The translations under genes were made by a program, and so were the position numbers. From IMG/VR virus record IMGVR_UViG_3300022927_001625, positions 1 through 64,000 of that record: DNA of 64,000 bases; one strand, 5' to 3'. This document shows positions 42,866 to 50,965 of the stretch, one piece after another. Each line of letters opens with the position of its first letter. Within the stretch, counting starts at the first letter, position 1. The notes below the pieces were generated by a model. That model made no database searches, was not told the origin of the DNA, and was given only the letters and a program-made list of their open reading frames with translations. This DNA comes from a virus.

Positions 42866-44198
42866 ATTCAGGAAACGTTTCTACAAGATTAGTATTGCGT
42901 CTTTTATCGTATTCTCTAAACCATGTATGAAAGTTTTTTCTTCCGTTTAATAGTTTTTTCTCAGAATAGTTTGTTGTTTCCATATAGTCAACTACTCTCC
43001 TAAATCTTTCATATTCCAAACTACTAAATTTAGTTCTGTTTGTGTCATCTAAATTATTAACAATAAACTCTAAGTGCTTTTTCATATAAGGCATGAATTC
43101 ATCTTTAGGAAGTATGTTTATATCAAACTGAATAGGATCAGTTAGGTATGGCGTATCAAACCTTATACGTTGCCATTTTGTTTGTTCATCTGTATTATAT
43201 TTTTTACGCCATTCTAATATTTTTTCTAACAAAGAACTGAAACTTGTAACAGAGAATATGTTAAATGTAATCATAAATGTTACAGGCCAGGGTGTGTTGG
43301 ATAGATAATAATCTAAATTTGTTTCCCAAATTTTTAAATCTAATCCAGTACGTGTATATTCTGCACGGTTACTCCATGTATCTATACTTGTATATAATTT
43401 AAAACTTGCAATACAATTAGTTTCTCTAAGTTCTTTTACGACTTGTGTTAATTTTTTAACTAGTGCAGGCTTTACACCCATATTGCTGTTAAGTTCAATA
43501 TTTAAATGCGGCTTTGGATTTGATTTTAATTCTTCAAAAAGCCTCCAAGTACTTTTATGCATCAAAGGCTCTCCACCTGTAACACGTAAGATGTTCAATG
43601 TCTTACTAACTTCAGGCCACCATTTCCACCATGCTTCTACATAAGGATTAGATTCTTCTTCATATAATTCTATCCAGTCAATATCGTTACGATGTGCTGT
43701 ACTATCTTTATATGGTCCGTGTTGTTTAATTTCGTTCCAATATCTACTACTAAACTTAGGATGACAATAACCGCATTTAAAATTACACTCATTACTAAAG
43801 TTTACTTCAATATATTCGGGATTAATATTATAGTCCCAAGGATTACTTGTAATTTCTTCAATACGTTCTGGTGTATGAATACTTGCTGTTTTAATATGTC
43901 TATCGCTAATGTAATCTTTACCCATACATTCAATGTTCCAACAGTATTGACAACCACTAGGTTTTAATCCTGCTAACATTTCTCTACGTTCGAGTTTCTT
44001 TTGCGGAGTATTATGCAATTGGCTTGGATTATCTATTAATCCTTCTAAAGGAATCTTGTGAGGTGCTGGATGATAACAACTGTGTGTTTCGCCTGTTTGC
44101 AAATAGATAGTAACATGATGCCATTTAGCCAAGCAGAATGAAGGAGAAATTTTATCAATTTCTGGCATTACTGTTTTAATTCTGTCTAATTCACTCAT
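42831..44198 (-). CDS. radical SAM protein with N-terminal Cys cluster domain
   Basis: A 455-residue enzyme from the ATG at 44198, which forms an ATGA overlap with the membrane-protein gene. C22, C41 and C83-x2-C86 precede C138-x3-C142-x2-C145 (CNFKCGYC), with TGGEPL further on. The C-terminal RRNTNLVETFPEF is almost identical to that of the enzyme at 20954, although the two are 22 kb apart. It is the last gene of the minus operon starting at 48412. Confidence 0.88.
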   Translation of the reverse strand: MSELDRIKTVMPEIDKISPSFCLAKWHHVTIYLQTGETHSCYHPAPHKIPLEGLIDNPSQLHNTPQKKLERREMLAGLKPSGCQYCWNIECMGKDYISDRHIKTASIHTPERIEEITSNPWDYNINPEYIEVNFSNECNFKCGYCHPKFSSRYWNEIKQHGPYKDSTAHRNDIDWIELYEEESNPYVEAWWKWWPEVSKTLNILRVTGGEPLMHKSTWRLFEELKSNPKPHLNIELNSNMGVKPALVKKLTQVVKELRETNCIASFKLYTSIDTWSNRAEYTRTGLDLKIWETNLDYYLSNTPWPVTFMITFNIFSVTSFSSLLEKILEWRKKYNTDEQTKWQRIRFDTPYLTDPIQFDINILPKDEFMPYMKKHLEFIVNNLDDTNRTKFSSLEYERFRRVVDYMETTNYSEKKLLNGRKNFHTWFREYDKRRNTNLVETFPEFKEFYNFCKTC

Positions 44199-44440
44199 TG
44201 AATCCAATTCCAAACGCCTCTTATAGCAAGAAGCAAATACATTAACTCCATTAATGCCCTAGGAGTATCACCATCTTTCCATCCCATGTAAATCCATATG
44301 CTACAACTAAAGCAAGCGATGCCCCATCCTAACCATTGTATTGCAGGATTACCGCCACTTAATAAAAATGCACTAACCATTGCTAATACAAATCCTAGCC
44401 AACGCCAACCATCAATATTATGATAATATCTTATTTTCAT
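44195..44440 (-). CDS. small membrane protein, PnuC-like fragment
   Basis: An 81-residue protein with three predicted membrane segments at about 13-29, 34-53 and 62-79. The last, MELMYLLLAIRGVWNW, recalls the repeat of nicotinamide mononucleotide (PnuC) or SWEET-like transporters. It is too short to be a full transporter and may act as an oligomer. It is ATGA-coupled on both sides, between a glycosyltransferase-like gene and a radical SAM gene. Confidence 0.7.
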   Translation of the reverse strand: MKIRYYHNIDGWRWLGFVLAMVSAFLLSGGNPAIQWLGWGIACFSCSIWIYMGWKDGDTPRALMELMYLLLAIRGVWNWIQ

Positions 44441-45336
44441 TTACGCCTAATTACTCTATCGCCGTTTATGTATACTGTCTTAAAAAATTCACTTTGTAAT
44501 TTATCAAACGGAACAACGGCAATAGGTAATTCTAATTCATTAATTAATTTCTTTCCTAGTTCTTTACATTCTTCTGCGACTGTAACAGTCTCGTGTTCTT
44601 TCCATAACTCATTGAGGTAAGTAAAGTCTCTTGTCTGTGTATGATCCCAATCTGTACACATATTCATATATGTTCCAAGTCGTGCGCCATATACCGCCCA
44701 GATACCATTAGGAACATCACAACCTACCATTTGCCAAATAAAAAGTCTGTGTCTATTTTGCCACCATAATGAATTAATATCTTCTGTTGGCTTTCCCCTA
44801 TCCAGACTCATTTTAACGCCTTCACGGAATCCTGCTCTCCATGCTTGATGTGGAGTTGCTGTAATAATACTTTTACTATAGTTTTCATTTAATTGATAAT
44901 AGTTGTCAAAGTAACAAAATTCAATACTTGTTTCATCTGATCCGTCAGTGTTTTCATGTGTCTTCATATTTTTAACAAAATCTTTTGTCCACATCTTTAA
45001 ACTTCCATTGCCGTACATAAGTCCGTTAACATCAATTTTACCACACCAACTAAATTGATAGTCATCGTCTACACCTAACTTATCTAAGTCTAATTCAACT
45101 TGCATAAACTTAGGGTCGACAATAGTGTCACCATCTACAGTTACAAAATGTTTTGTTTCAGATAAATCTGCACAGGCTTTGTGTGCCGCATCTGATCCTT
45201 CTACTCCGTGTACACGTTTTGCCCAAGGTATCTTCCGTTGTAAGTCTGCCCAATTTTCTTCAGCATTAGGCTCATCATAACTTAGAAAGATAATATCAAC
45301 ATCTTGTATCTTAATCTTGTTCAATTTGTATCCCAT
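44437..45336 (-). CDS. GT-A glycosyltransferase-like protein, type 1
   Basis: A 299-residue protein from the ATG at 45336 (the longer frame would reach further into the upstream gene). IIFLSYDEPNAEENW and VTVDGDT at about 65-71 match the protein at 35352, including the AKRVHGVEGSDAAH segment. The DGD motif is the likely metal/nucleotide-sugar site. It begins inside the end of the preceding 191-residue gene (26 bases). Confidence 0.68.
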   Translation of the reverse strand: MGYKLNKIKIQDVDIIFLSYDEPNAEENWADLQRKIPWAKRVHGVEGSDAAHKACADLSETKHFVTVDGDTIVDPKFMQVELDLDKLGVDDDYQFSWCGKIDVNGLMYGNGSLKMWTKDFVKNMKTHENTDGSDETSIEFCYFDNYYQLNENYSKSIITATPHQAWRAGFREGVKMSLDRGKPTEDINSLWWQNRHRLFIWQMVGCDVPNGIWAVYGARLGTYMNMCTDWDHTQTRDFTYLNELWKEHETVTVAEECKELGKKLINELELPIAVVPFDKLQSEFFKTVYINGDRVIRRK

Positions 45337-45886
45337 AACTGTTAAAAAGTTTATTCGTATAAATGTCAAATTCTATTATAGCATCATTATCATTAAATTG
45401 CAAGACTAAATTATTTGACGCTAAATTGAATGTTAATGTTCTGTATAGTACAAATGGGTTATTCTTTTCTACTACACTAAAATGCTTTACTGTTTGTAAT
45501 GTAACGTTGTTTTTGAGCAATGTTTTTGCAAATAAATCACCAAACTTTAATTCCCATTGTTTCTTTTTATAATTTTTACAAATTATAATATCTGCTTTAT
45601 TAGTTTTTTGTATTTTATATAAACTAGAATTAACGTTATATTCGTATTTCTTTTCGTCGTGCTTATTAACCAACTCATACATTGTGCTAGTTGGATTAAA
45701 TTGAACTAAAAAGTGTTTAAAATATACTTTACCTTCAATTAAATCTTTAACTTGCTCATAGTCAACTTCGATACTATGTTTACTTAACGGTGTTGCTCCG
45801 ATAGTTTTTATTACACCACTATCTAAATCAAAATCAAGCCAAGTTTGTGATGGCTTTAACGGAACTTCTTTCCAAGACATTGTCAT
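45311..45886 (-). CDS. hypothetical protein, unknown family
   Basis: A 191-residue, beta-rich, lysine/asparagine-rich protein without cysteine motifs or membrane segments. The start at 45886 overlaps the stop of the oxygenase gene (ATGA). The alternating hydrophobic pattern in the last 80 residues suggests a beta-sandwich. I do not recognise it. It sits between an oxygenase and a glycosyltransferase-like gene. Confidence 0.7.
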   Translation of the reverse strand: MTMSWKEVPLKPSQTWLDFDLDSGVIKTIGATPLSKHSIEVDYEQVKDLIEGKVYFKHFLVQFNPTSTMYELVNKHDEKKYEYNVNSSLYKIQKTNKADIIICKNYKKKQWELKFGDLFAKTLLKNNVTLQTVKHFSVVEKNNPFVLYRTLTFNLASNNLVLQFNDNDAIIEFDIYTNKLFNSYGIQIEQD

Positions 45887-46437
45887 TGACCTTCTCCGTA
45901 GAAGTCAGATATCCCAACTTCAATGTTCCATGAAATAATTGTTTTCATATTTTTTGATTCATTTTGTGGTGCTCTATGTATTAACCAACTTGGAAATATA
46001 ATAATATCACCTTCTGCAACACAAAAAGTTTCTTCATTTAGAGTTGTAGGATTAATCCACTGAGTACGTGGAGTATCTTTAGGCAAATCTAGATAATACA
46101 CACACGTAAAATTTCCGCCATGTGTGTGCCAAGAGTGTTTACTGTTCTGTGCATATTGTTGAAACCAAATTTCAAGCACTTTAAAATTTGCATATCCAAA
46201 CGACTCTGCCCACTTTGCAATATGTTCAGTTAACGGATCTTTTATATCCTTTACCCAACGTCGGTTAGTATTAAATCTTGCAGGTTGCCAATCACAACGA
46301 GTAATATCATTATTAGGTCCGATTAAATGTTCTACTTCTTTTTGTTCATTAATTGCTGTTAATAATAATTCTTTAAGAACACTATGTTCTTTAAATTTCT
46401 GAACTTTAACTGGAAAATTAATTATTGAATCTGTCAT
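45883..46437 (-). CDS. 2OG-Fe(II) oxygenase-like protein
   Basis: A 184-residue protein from the ATG at 46437, which has a good CGGAGAA site; the longer frame extends into the upstream gene without one. The motifs SWHTHGGNFTCVYYL (H104, H106) and IIIFPSWLIHRAPQN (H154) are those of the phage 2OG-FeII_Oxy_5 type, like the proteins at 2492 and 5439 but unlike the HxD members of this island. The distal arginine is replaced by a nearby lysine. Confidence 0.78.
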   Translation of the reverse strand: MTDSIINFPVKVQKFKEHSVLKELLLTAINEQKEVEHLIGPNNDITRCDWQPARFNTNRRWVKDIKDPLTEHIAKWAESFGYANFKVLEIWFQQYAQNSKHSWHTHGGNFTCVYYLDLPKDTPRTQWINPTTLNEETFCVAEGDIIIFPSWLIHRAPQNESKNMKTIISWNIEVGISDFYGEGQ

Positions 46438-47239
46438 AATATTTCTCCGTAAAATCTTTTTCAGTATAATGAAACACTGTGTCCTGCAAATGTCCACCTA
46501 TTTTAAGTTGTTGTTTATCATCAATAAAGCAACTAACACGGTCTTGCCATTTTGTTGTTTGTATTTTCCAACTTTGTGCATACGGTTTCATATGTACAAA
46601 CGTAGGAAATGGTAGTTTAGTATTTGTAACTATATGTTCAACACCTAACACTCTAATTGCTATTGCTGTACATACGTCAACGCTTAAAAACTTTTGCATT
46701 TTCTTAGGTGCATACCTTTCATAATAGTATTCCCAGTTTTTCATTACTTCTTCTAAACAAGTATAAAACTGTTTTGCAAATTCTGACTTTTTAAAATAAT
46801 GTAATGCGACATAAATGTTTGGTAAGTTGTTTGCTTCGAACATTTTTCTATAGTATGTTACATTAAGTTTACACTGTTTATAATCTGTTACATTAGTTGT
46901 ATAAAATACATCATAATTTTGCATTAAATTCCACCAATGTGTTAAGTTATGACATACTATCATGTCTGTATCTAATACAAAAGTTTCGTCATATGGACAA
47001 GCATGATAAATTTTCCATCTGTTTTGTACTTTCCATTTGTGCTCATCTGCTTTATCTTCCCACGGAATAGGTACAATATCGTCAAACAGTCCTTCTTTAA
47101 TCCATTCAGTGTCTTCATTAGTTATTAAGCAAATTTTACTGTCTGGATTAGTTTTTCTAATACTCATTGCTAGTAATTCTGCTTGACGTACATAATTGTC
47201 TTGTTCATTATTTTGTGCAAGAAAAGTAAAGTTAGGCAT
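46418..47239 (-). CDS. GT-A glycosyltransferase-like protein, type 2
   Basis: A 273-residue protein. An N-terminal beta-alpha unit (FTFLAQNNEQDNYVRQAELLA) leads to the DXD motif FVLDTDMIV at 88-95. It ends in a histidine-containing region (KIGGHLQDTVFHYTEK) resembling the metal-binding part of GT8-type enzymes. It is a paralogue of the next protein on the strand (47232), which shares NNEQ.DYV.QA and VLDTD. It overlaps both neighbours. Confidence 0.72.
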   Translation of the reverse strand: MPNFTFLAQNNEQDNYVRQAELLAMSIRKTNPDSKICLITNEDTEWIKEGLFDDIVPIPWEDKADEHKWKVQNRWKIYHACPYDETFVLDTDMIVCHNLTHWWNLMQNYDVFYTTNVTDYKQCKLNVTYYRKMFEANNLPNIYVALHYFKKSEFAKQFYTCLEEVMKNWEYYYERYAPKKMQKFLSVDVCTAIAIRVLGVEHIVTNTKLPFPTFVHMKPYAQSWKIQTTKWQDRVSCFIDDKQQLKIGGHLQDTVFHYTEKDFTEKYYDRFNN

Positions 47240-48071
47240 TAGAAATGTTCCTATTCAAACTAAACTTATTCATTACGTGTAAGTTTAAGCCTTTAGATTT
47301 TAAAAGGGTATACTCTCCCGATCTATTTTGTTTTTCAACTAATAAAGTTAATTCATCATCTTTAATTTTTTCTAAGATATCTTTACCTGTACTATAAATC
47401 ATCTTTCCTGGTAATTCTTTTACGAATCCAGATCCATAGTGTCCTGCCATAATATGTATTGCTATACTAAAAGCAAAGTCATTCCTATAAACACTGTTAG
47501 TAAGTTGATACAAGTTTCGATAGTGTTCATAATTTTCTTTAATATGTGTTATTAGATCAAAGAACACTTTATTAGATTTTGTTTTTCTAAAAAACACAAC
47601 TGTGGCCCAATAAAATTTTATACTAGTTTCACTTATTAAATCAAATTCTTCTGCTTCTCTCCATCCCGAAATATCAAGACTCTTTGAATAAACCATTAAG
47701 TCATTAACACTATTAAAACAACTTAGTAATAAGTCATTGGAAATAATATAGTCAGTATCTAGTACTAGTGTTTGATCGTATGGCGAAACATTATAAGCAT
47801 TATCTCTATTAAAATTCTTAAAGTTAAGAAGTTTGAACGACAACGCTCCATCATGATAGCGTTTTTTATTATATCTAATAGATGAAACTTCTATAATGTT
47901 ATCAAATACTTCATTACCATTATAATATTTTTCAACCCTTGCTTTATCATCAGTAACTAAAGTAGTAGGAAGGTTCATGTACTGTTTTACACGATTGGCT
48001 AGATAACACGCTTGAGCAACGTAATCTATTTGTTCATTATTGTATGCAAATAAAAGAATCCCATTTGTCAT
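47232..48071 (-). CDS. GT-A glycosyltransferase-like protein, type 2
   Basis: A 279-residue paralogue of the protein at 46418: LLFAYNNEQIDYVAQACYLA at 6-25 and LVLDTDYII at 102-110 (D105, D107). It is probably an enzyme using a nucleotide sugar. It overlaps the 46418 gene by eight bases and the 114-residue gene upstream by ATGA, so it lies at the structural edge of the island. Confidence 0.72.
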   Translation of the reverse strand: MTNGILLFAYNNEQIDYVAQACYLANRVKQYMNLPTTLVTDDKARVEKYYNGNEVFDNIIEVSSIRYNKKRYHDGALSFKLLNFKNFNRDNAYNVSPYDQTLVLDTDYIISNDLLLSCFNSVNDLMVYSKSLDISGWREAEEFDLISETSIKFYWATVVFFRKTKSNKVFFDLITHIKENYEHYRNLYQLTNSVYRNDFAFSIAIHIMAGHYGSGFVKELPGKMIYSTGKDILEKIKDDELTLLVEKQNRSGEYTLLKSKGLNLHVMNKFSLNRNISNA

Positions 48072-48412
48072 TCTACTAATCCGTCAACGGACCTACTTTT
48101 TGTTAATTTTTGATAAGACGTATGATATTCATTAAGAGCAACAAAGTACTTGTCAAAAATTTCTTCTTTAAATTTTTCAATACTTTGTATTTCAATAGGA
48201 ATACTATTATCATCAATTAATATAAACGACTCTTGTCCGCTACCTAGTAATGTTTGGCAATAATTAATAAGTTCTTTAGTAATAGTAAATTGTCCACCTG
48301 CGCAGAAATAAATCGTATCTGTTACAAATTTTTCTTGTAACATACGCTTTTGATTTTCTAGTGTAGCAGAATAATTGCCAAATTCAAGGGCTTTTGATAA
48401 CTTCTCGTCCAT
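48068..48412 (-). CDS. small conserved-type phage protein
   Basis: A 114-residue helical protein. The N-terminal KALEFGNYSATLENQKRMLQEKF and C-terminal YHTSYQKLTKSRSVDGLV resemble a protein recurrent in T4-like cyanophages near structural genes, with unknown function. It therefore probably belongs to the core phage genome rather than the cargo. It is preceded by a late-like box and the terminator at 48431. Confidence 0.75.
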   Translation of the reverse strand: MDEKLSKALEFGNYSATLENQKRMLQEKFVTDTIYFCAGGQFTITKELINYCQTLLGSGQESFILIDDNSIPIEIQSIEKFKEEIFDKYFVALNEYHTSYQKLTKSRSVDGLVE

Positions 48413-48419
48413 AGTACTG

Positions 48420-48427
48420 TATTTACA
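48420..48427 (-). promoter_or_regulatory. late-promoter-like box TGTAAATA within a palindrome
   Basis: On the minus strand TGTAAATA lies seven bases before the ATG at 48412, inside the perfect palindrome ACTGTAAATACAGT. It is one base off the NATAAATA motif. Because a terminator precedes it, some new promoter is needed here for the minus operon running to 42831. Confidence 0.4.
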
Positions 48428-48430
48428 GTC

Positions 48431-48460
48431 AAAAAAAAAGAGTCACTTAAAAAGTGACTC
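48431..48460 (-). terminator. intrinsic terminator of the structural operon
   Basis: GAGTCACTT (48440-48448) and AAGTGACTC (48452-48460) form a perfect nine-base stem with a three-base loop. Read on the minus strand it is followed by nine T residues. This is a textbook intrinsic terminator for the structural genes ending at 48508. Confidence 0.92.
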
Positions 48461-48507
48461 TAGTGTGACGCCTTGCAACATCACGGTTCCTAAGGTAGTA
48501 GGAATTC

Positions 48508-49440
48508 TTATGTTAAGTTATTTGTTGTAGCAAATGTTGGACTAGTTAATGCTACATAAAGACCAGTTGGTAATCTTTCGCCAACTACACTCTCTAATGT
48601 ACCAGTTACACTTTCGTCAATTGGGTTAATTGCGCCATCATTATTTGAGTCGCCAGCATCAGAACCAACATCGTCGTCTCTAAATTCAATTAAAAATTCA
48701 ATTTGTGCTGTTGTATTCTCTTTTGCTTTGATATTATAATCGTTCATTGAATATACACCAGTTCCGTCTTTCTGAAATACAAGTTGATAAGTTGATGTTA
48801 AATCAAAGTTTCCAAGACCTTGTGGAGTTCCTGGAGTAGTACCATTTGAAGTACAGTCATCTGATTTAAAAAGAACTGTTCCCATTGATGATAATAAGTT
48901 ATTCCAATCGTTGTTCTTACCGTTTGAAACATCAGGATCTAAGTCTGCTGTAAAACGAATTTCTCCGCCTGCATTAAAGAAGTGTCTACGTGCATCAGCA
49001 CTTGCAAAAGTAACTGTAACAACATGATCAACAATACCAGACCATGAAGTAGTTCTAGTACTTGAAGTTTTACTATTAGTAATTGTGCTTTGTGATGTAT
49101 CTACAGTATAAATTAAATCTTTATCTGTTTCAAGAGTAGTTGCTAAATCTTCATATTGAAGAATACCTCTACCTGTTCCGGTATCAGCCGAATCTTCTTC
49201 GATAACTTGGCCTGCCGCTACTGTTGCAATAGACTGTGGAACACTTCCAACTTGGTGTACTCTTGTTGCAACTAAATCAGTGTACAGATCAGCCATGTGT
49301 GTCGAATCGATAACTGTTTCTGCGGCTACTTGTGAACTTGCTAACACTTGTCCATATCCAAATTGACCGCTTCCGTTACCTAAAACGTTAGCCACCTTTG
49401 CTTGTAATGTATTATACCTTGCCGCTGTTACAACTGCCAT
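48508..49440 (-). CDS. virion structural protein
   Basis: A 310-residue protein starting MAVVTAARYNTLQAKVANVLG, a start I recall from T4-like marine phage structural proteins. Residues about 135-165 include TRTTSWSGIVDHVVTVTF and ADARRHFFNAGGEIRF, a recurrent phage motif. The C-terminus is beta-rich with a DNNDG-type acidic loop. It has a strong AAAGGGAAGAAG site. Last gene of the structural operon, it is likely a tail or fibre-associated protein. Confidence 0.8.
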   Translation of the reverse strand: MAVVTAARYNTLQAKVANVLGNGSGQFGYGQVLASSQVAAETVIDSTHMADLYTDLVATRVHQVGSVPQSIATVAAGQVIEEDSADTGTGRGILQYEDLATTLETDKDLIYTVDTSQSTITNSKTSSTRTTSWSGIVDHVVTVTFASADARRHFFNAGGEIRFTADLDPDVSNGKNNDWNNLLSSMGTVLFKSDDCTSNGTTPGTPQGLGNFDLTSTYQLVFQKDGTGVYSMNDYNIKAKENTTAQIEFLIEFRDDDVGSDAGDSNNDGAINPIDESVTGTLESVVGERLPTGLYVALTSPTFATTNNLT

Positions 49441-49453
49441 TTACTTCTTCCCT

Positions 49454-50932
49454 TTAAACTTTTAGTACAACTTCTACTAATTTTTCTTCGTGTCTATCAT
49501 TAGACTCTAGTGCAACACCTACTAATTCGCCTTCGTTGGCTTTTTGTGCAGTACCGTTAGCACCTACGTATAGTTTGTCGCCTTTGTTAACAGGTCCTAC
49601 AACTCTTACTGGTACTCTACCTTTAAGTGCAATCGCTTGACCTTCTGCATCTGCATTCATTAAGTAAGCAGGTTTAGCAGAAATAACACCAATTGGCATT
49701 CCGTCAATTTGGCACCATGTAGTTTCTGAGTCTTCATTATCACTAACTGCCATAATAGTACCTGTTGGATACTCGTCATCAGTTGTGTATTTCTCTGCCA
49801 AGTCAGCGTAACGTGCTGTTGTAGCAGTACCGTTAAATAGGTTTGCATTTAGATTTGCTTGACTGTCTCTAACTGCAACTGTATCAGCAGTAGCCGAAGT
49901 ACTTGCTGTTCTGTTATTCTGACCAACTACCATTGCGTTTGCTGTAGTTGCTGTACCGTTAAATGTTGTTGCCCAAACGTTGTTCCACTTGCTATTAGTA
50001 TTACCTAAGTTGTAAGTGTTGTTTGCACCAGGAACAATACCTTCTGCTTTAATTTGCATTGGTTCTGTTACTTGTGACTGATCGTTGTCAACTTTAAATC
50101 TAATTACAGTTCCAACTTCGTTTGCAATAACACCTTGGTTATCATTTTCAATTGAAACTCTTAAATCATTTGATGCACCAACAGTAAAGCCTGTATCACT
50201 AAATCTTACAATTTCAGTAAATGATGATTCTTGTCCCGGAATACTTACAACGTATTCGCTTGCATCTCTTCCGCCTAATTTTTCTGAGTTAGTAGCAGTT
50301 CCCCACCATCTATGAGCAGTTGAAGTAACACCTTGTGTAGCGTTTGTTGTGTTCTTCATAGTCATACCTCTATGAATGACATCAAATCCTGTTATGGCAT
50401 TGTCGGGGTCGGATGAGTCAATCGTAAAGTCTGACGCTGAAAGTACAACAACTACTTCATCGTTTACAGTACCTTTAATAACTGTTCGTTGTGCTTGTGA
50501 AATATCTCTTACTGTATCAGTAACAAAACTAGTTAAAGTATCACCTTGTGATTGTGGACCAATTAGGATAAAACCTGTTCCTGTGTTTGCATACAACTGA
50601 TTGTTTGCATTATCCCACCAAAAGTCACCTTCAGTAAGTCCTGATGGTTGTGAAGAACTTACTTCAGCACCGCCAGTTGTTCTAAATTTTGTGCCGTCAT
50701 AAAATTTTAGTTTGCTTACTCCTGAATCAAACCAAATTTGACCTGCTATTGCTCTGGATGGTGAATTTGCACTTGAAAAATTTTCTAGTAAATGAACGAA
50801 ATTTTCGTTCTGGATTTCACCGTAACCAGCATAGTTTTTACCAACTAGTTTAAGACTAGTAGTTTGATCGACTGTACCGTCTTCAACTACCGCAATCTGC
50901 GAACCGTCGGTTTTATTAATAATATATGCCAT
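49454..50932 (-). CDS. tail fibre/structural protein, paralogue 1
   Basis: A 492-residue protein. The N-terminal domain (about 1-130: MAYIINKTDG, GQIWFDSG, LKFYDG, GDFWWDN, LIGP) is shared with the next two proteins. The middle is a beta-rich shaft with TFNGTATTA and LFNGTATTA repeats. The C-terminal domain (about 395-492), starting DLAEKYTTDDEYPTGT, differs from the others. It is likely a fibre or baseplate-attached protein. Confidence 0.8.
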   Translation of the reverse strand: MAYIINKTDGSQIAVVEDGTVDQTTSLKLVGKNYAGYGEIQNENFVHLLENFSSANSPSRAIAGQIWFDSGVSKLKFYDGTKFRTTGGAEVSSSQPSGLTEGDFWWDNANNQLYANTGTGFILIGPQSQGDTLTSFVTDTVRDISQAQRTVIKGTVNDEVVVVLSASDFTIDSSDPDNAITGFDVIHRGMTMKNTTNATQGVTSTAHRWWGTATNSEKLGGRDASEYVVSIPGQESSFTEIVRFSDTGFTVGASNDLRVSIENDNQGVIANEVGTVIRFKVDNDQSQVTEPMQIKAEGIVPGANNTYNLGNTNSKWNNVWATTFNGTATTANAMVVGQNNRTASTSATADTVAVRDSQANLNANLFNGTATTARYADLAEKYTTDDEYPTGTIMAVSDNEDSETTWCQIDGMPIGVISAKPAYLMNADAEGQAIALKGRVPVRVVGPVNKGDKLYVGANGTAQKANEGELVGVALESNDRHEEKLVEVVLKV

Positions 50933-50956
50933 AGTTTCTAACCCCTTTATTGTATA

Positions 50957-50964
50957 TATTTATC
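50957..50964 (-). promoter_or_regulatory. late-promoter-like box GATAAATA
   Basis: On the minus strand GATAAATA lies in the 33-base gap before the ATG at 50932, with AAAGGGG as ribosome binding site between. It would give extra late transcription of the last two structural genes. Confidence 0.55.
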
Positions 50965-50965
50965 G

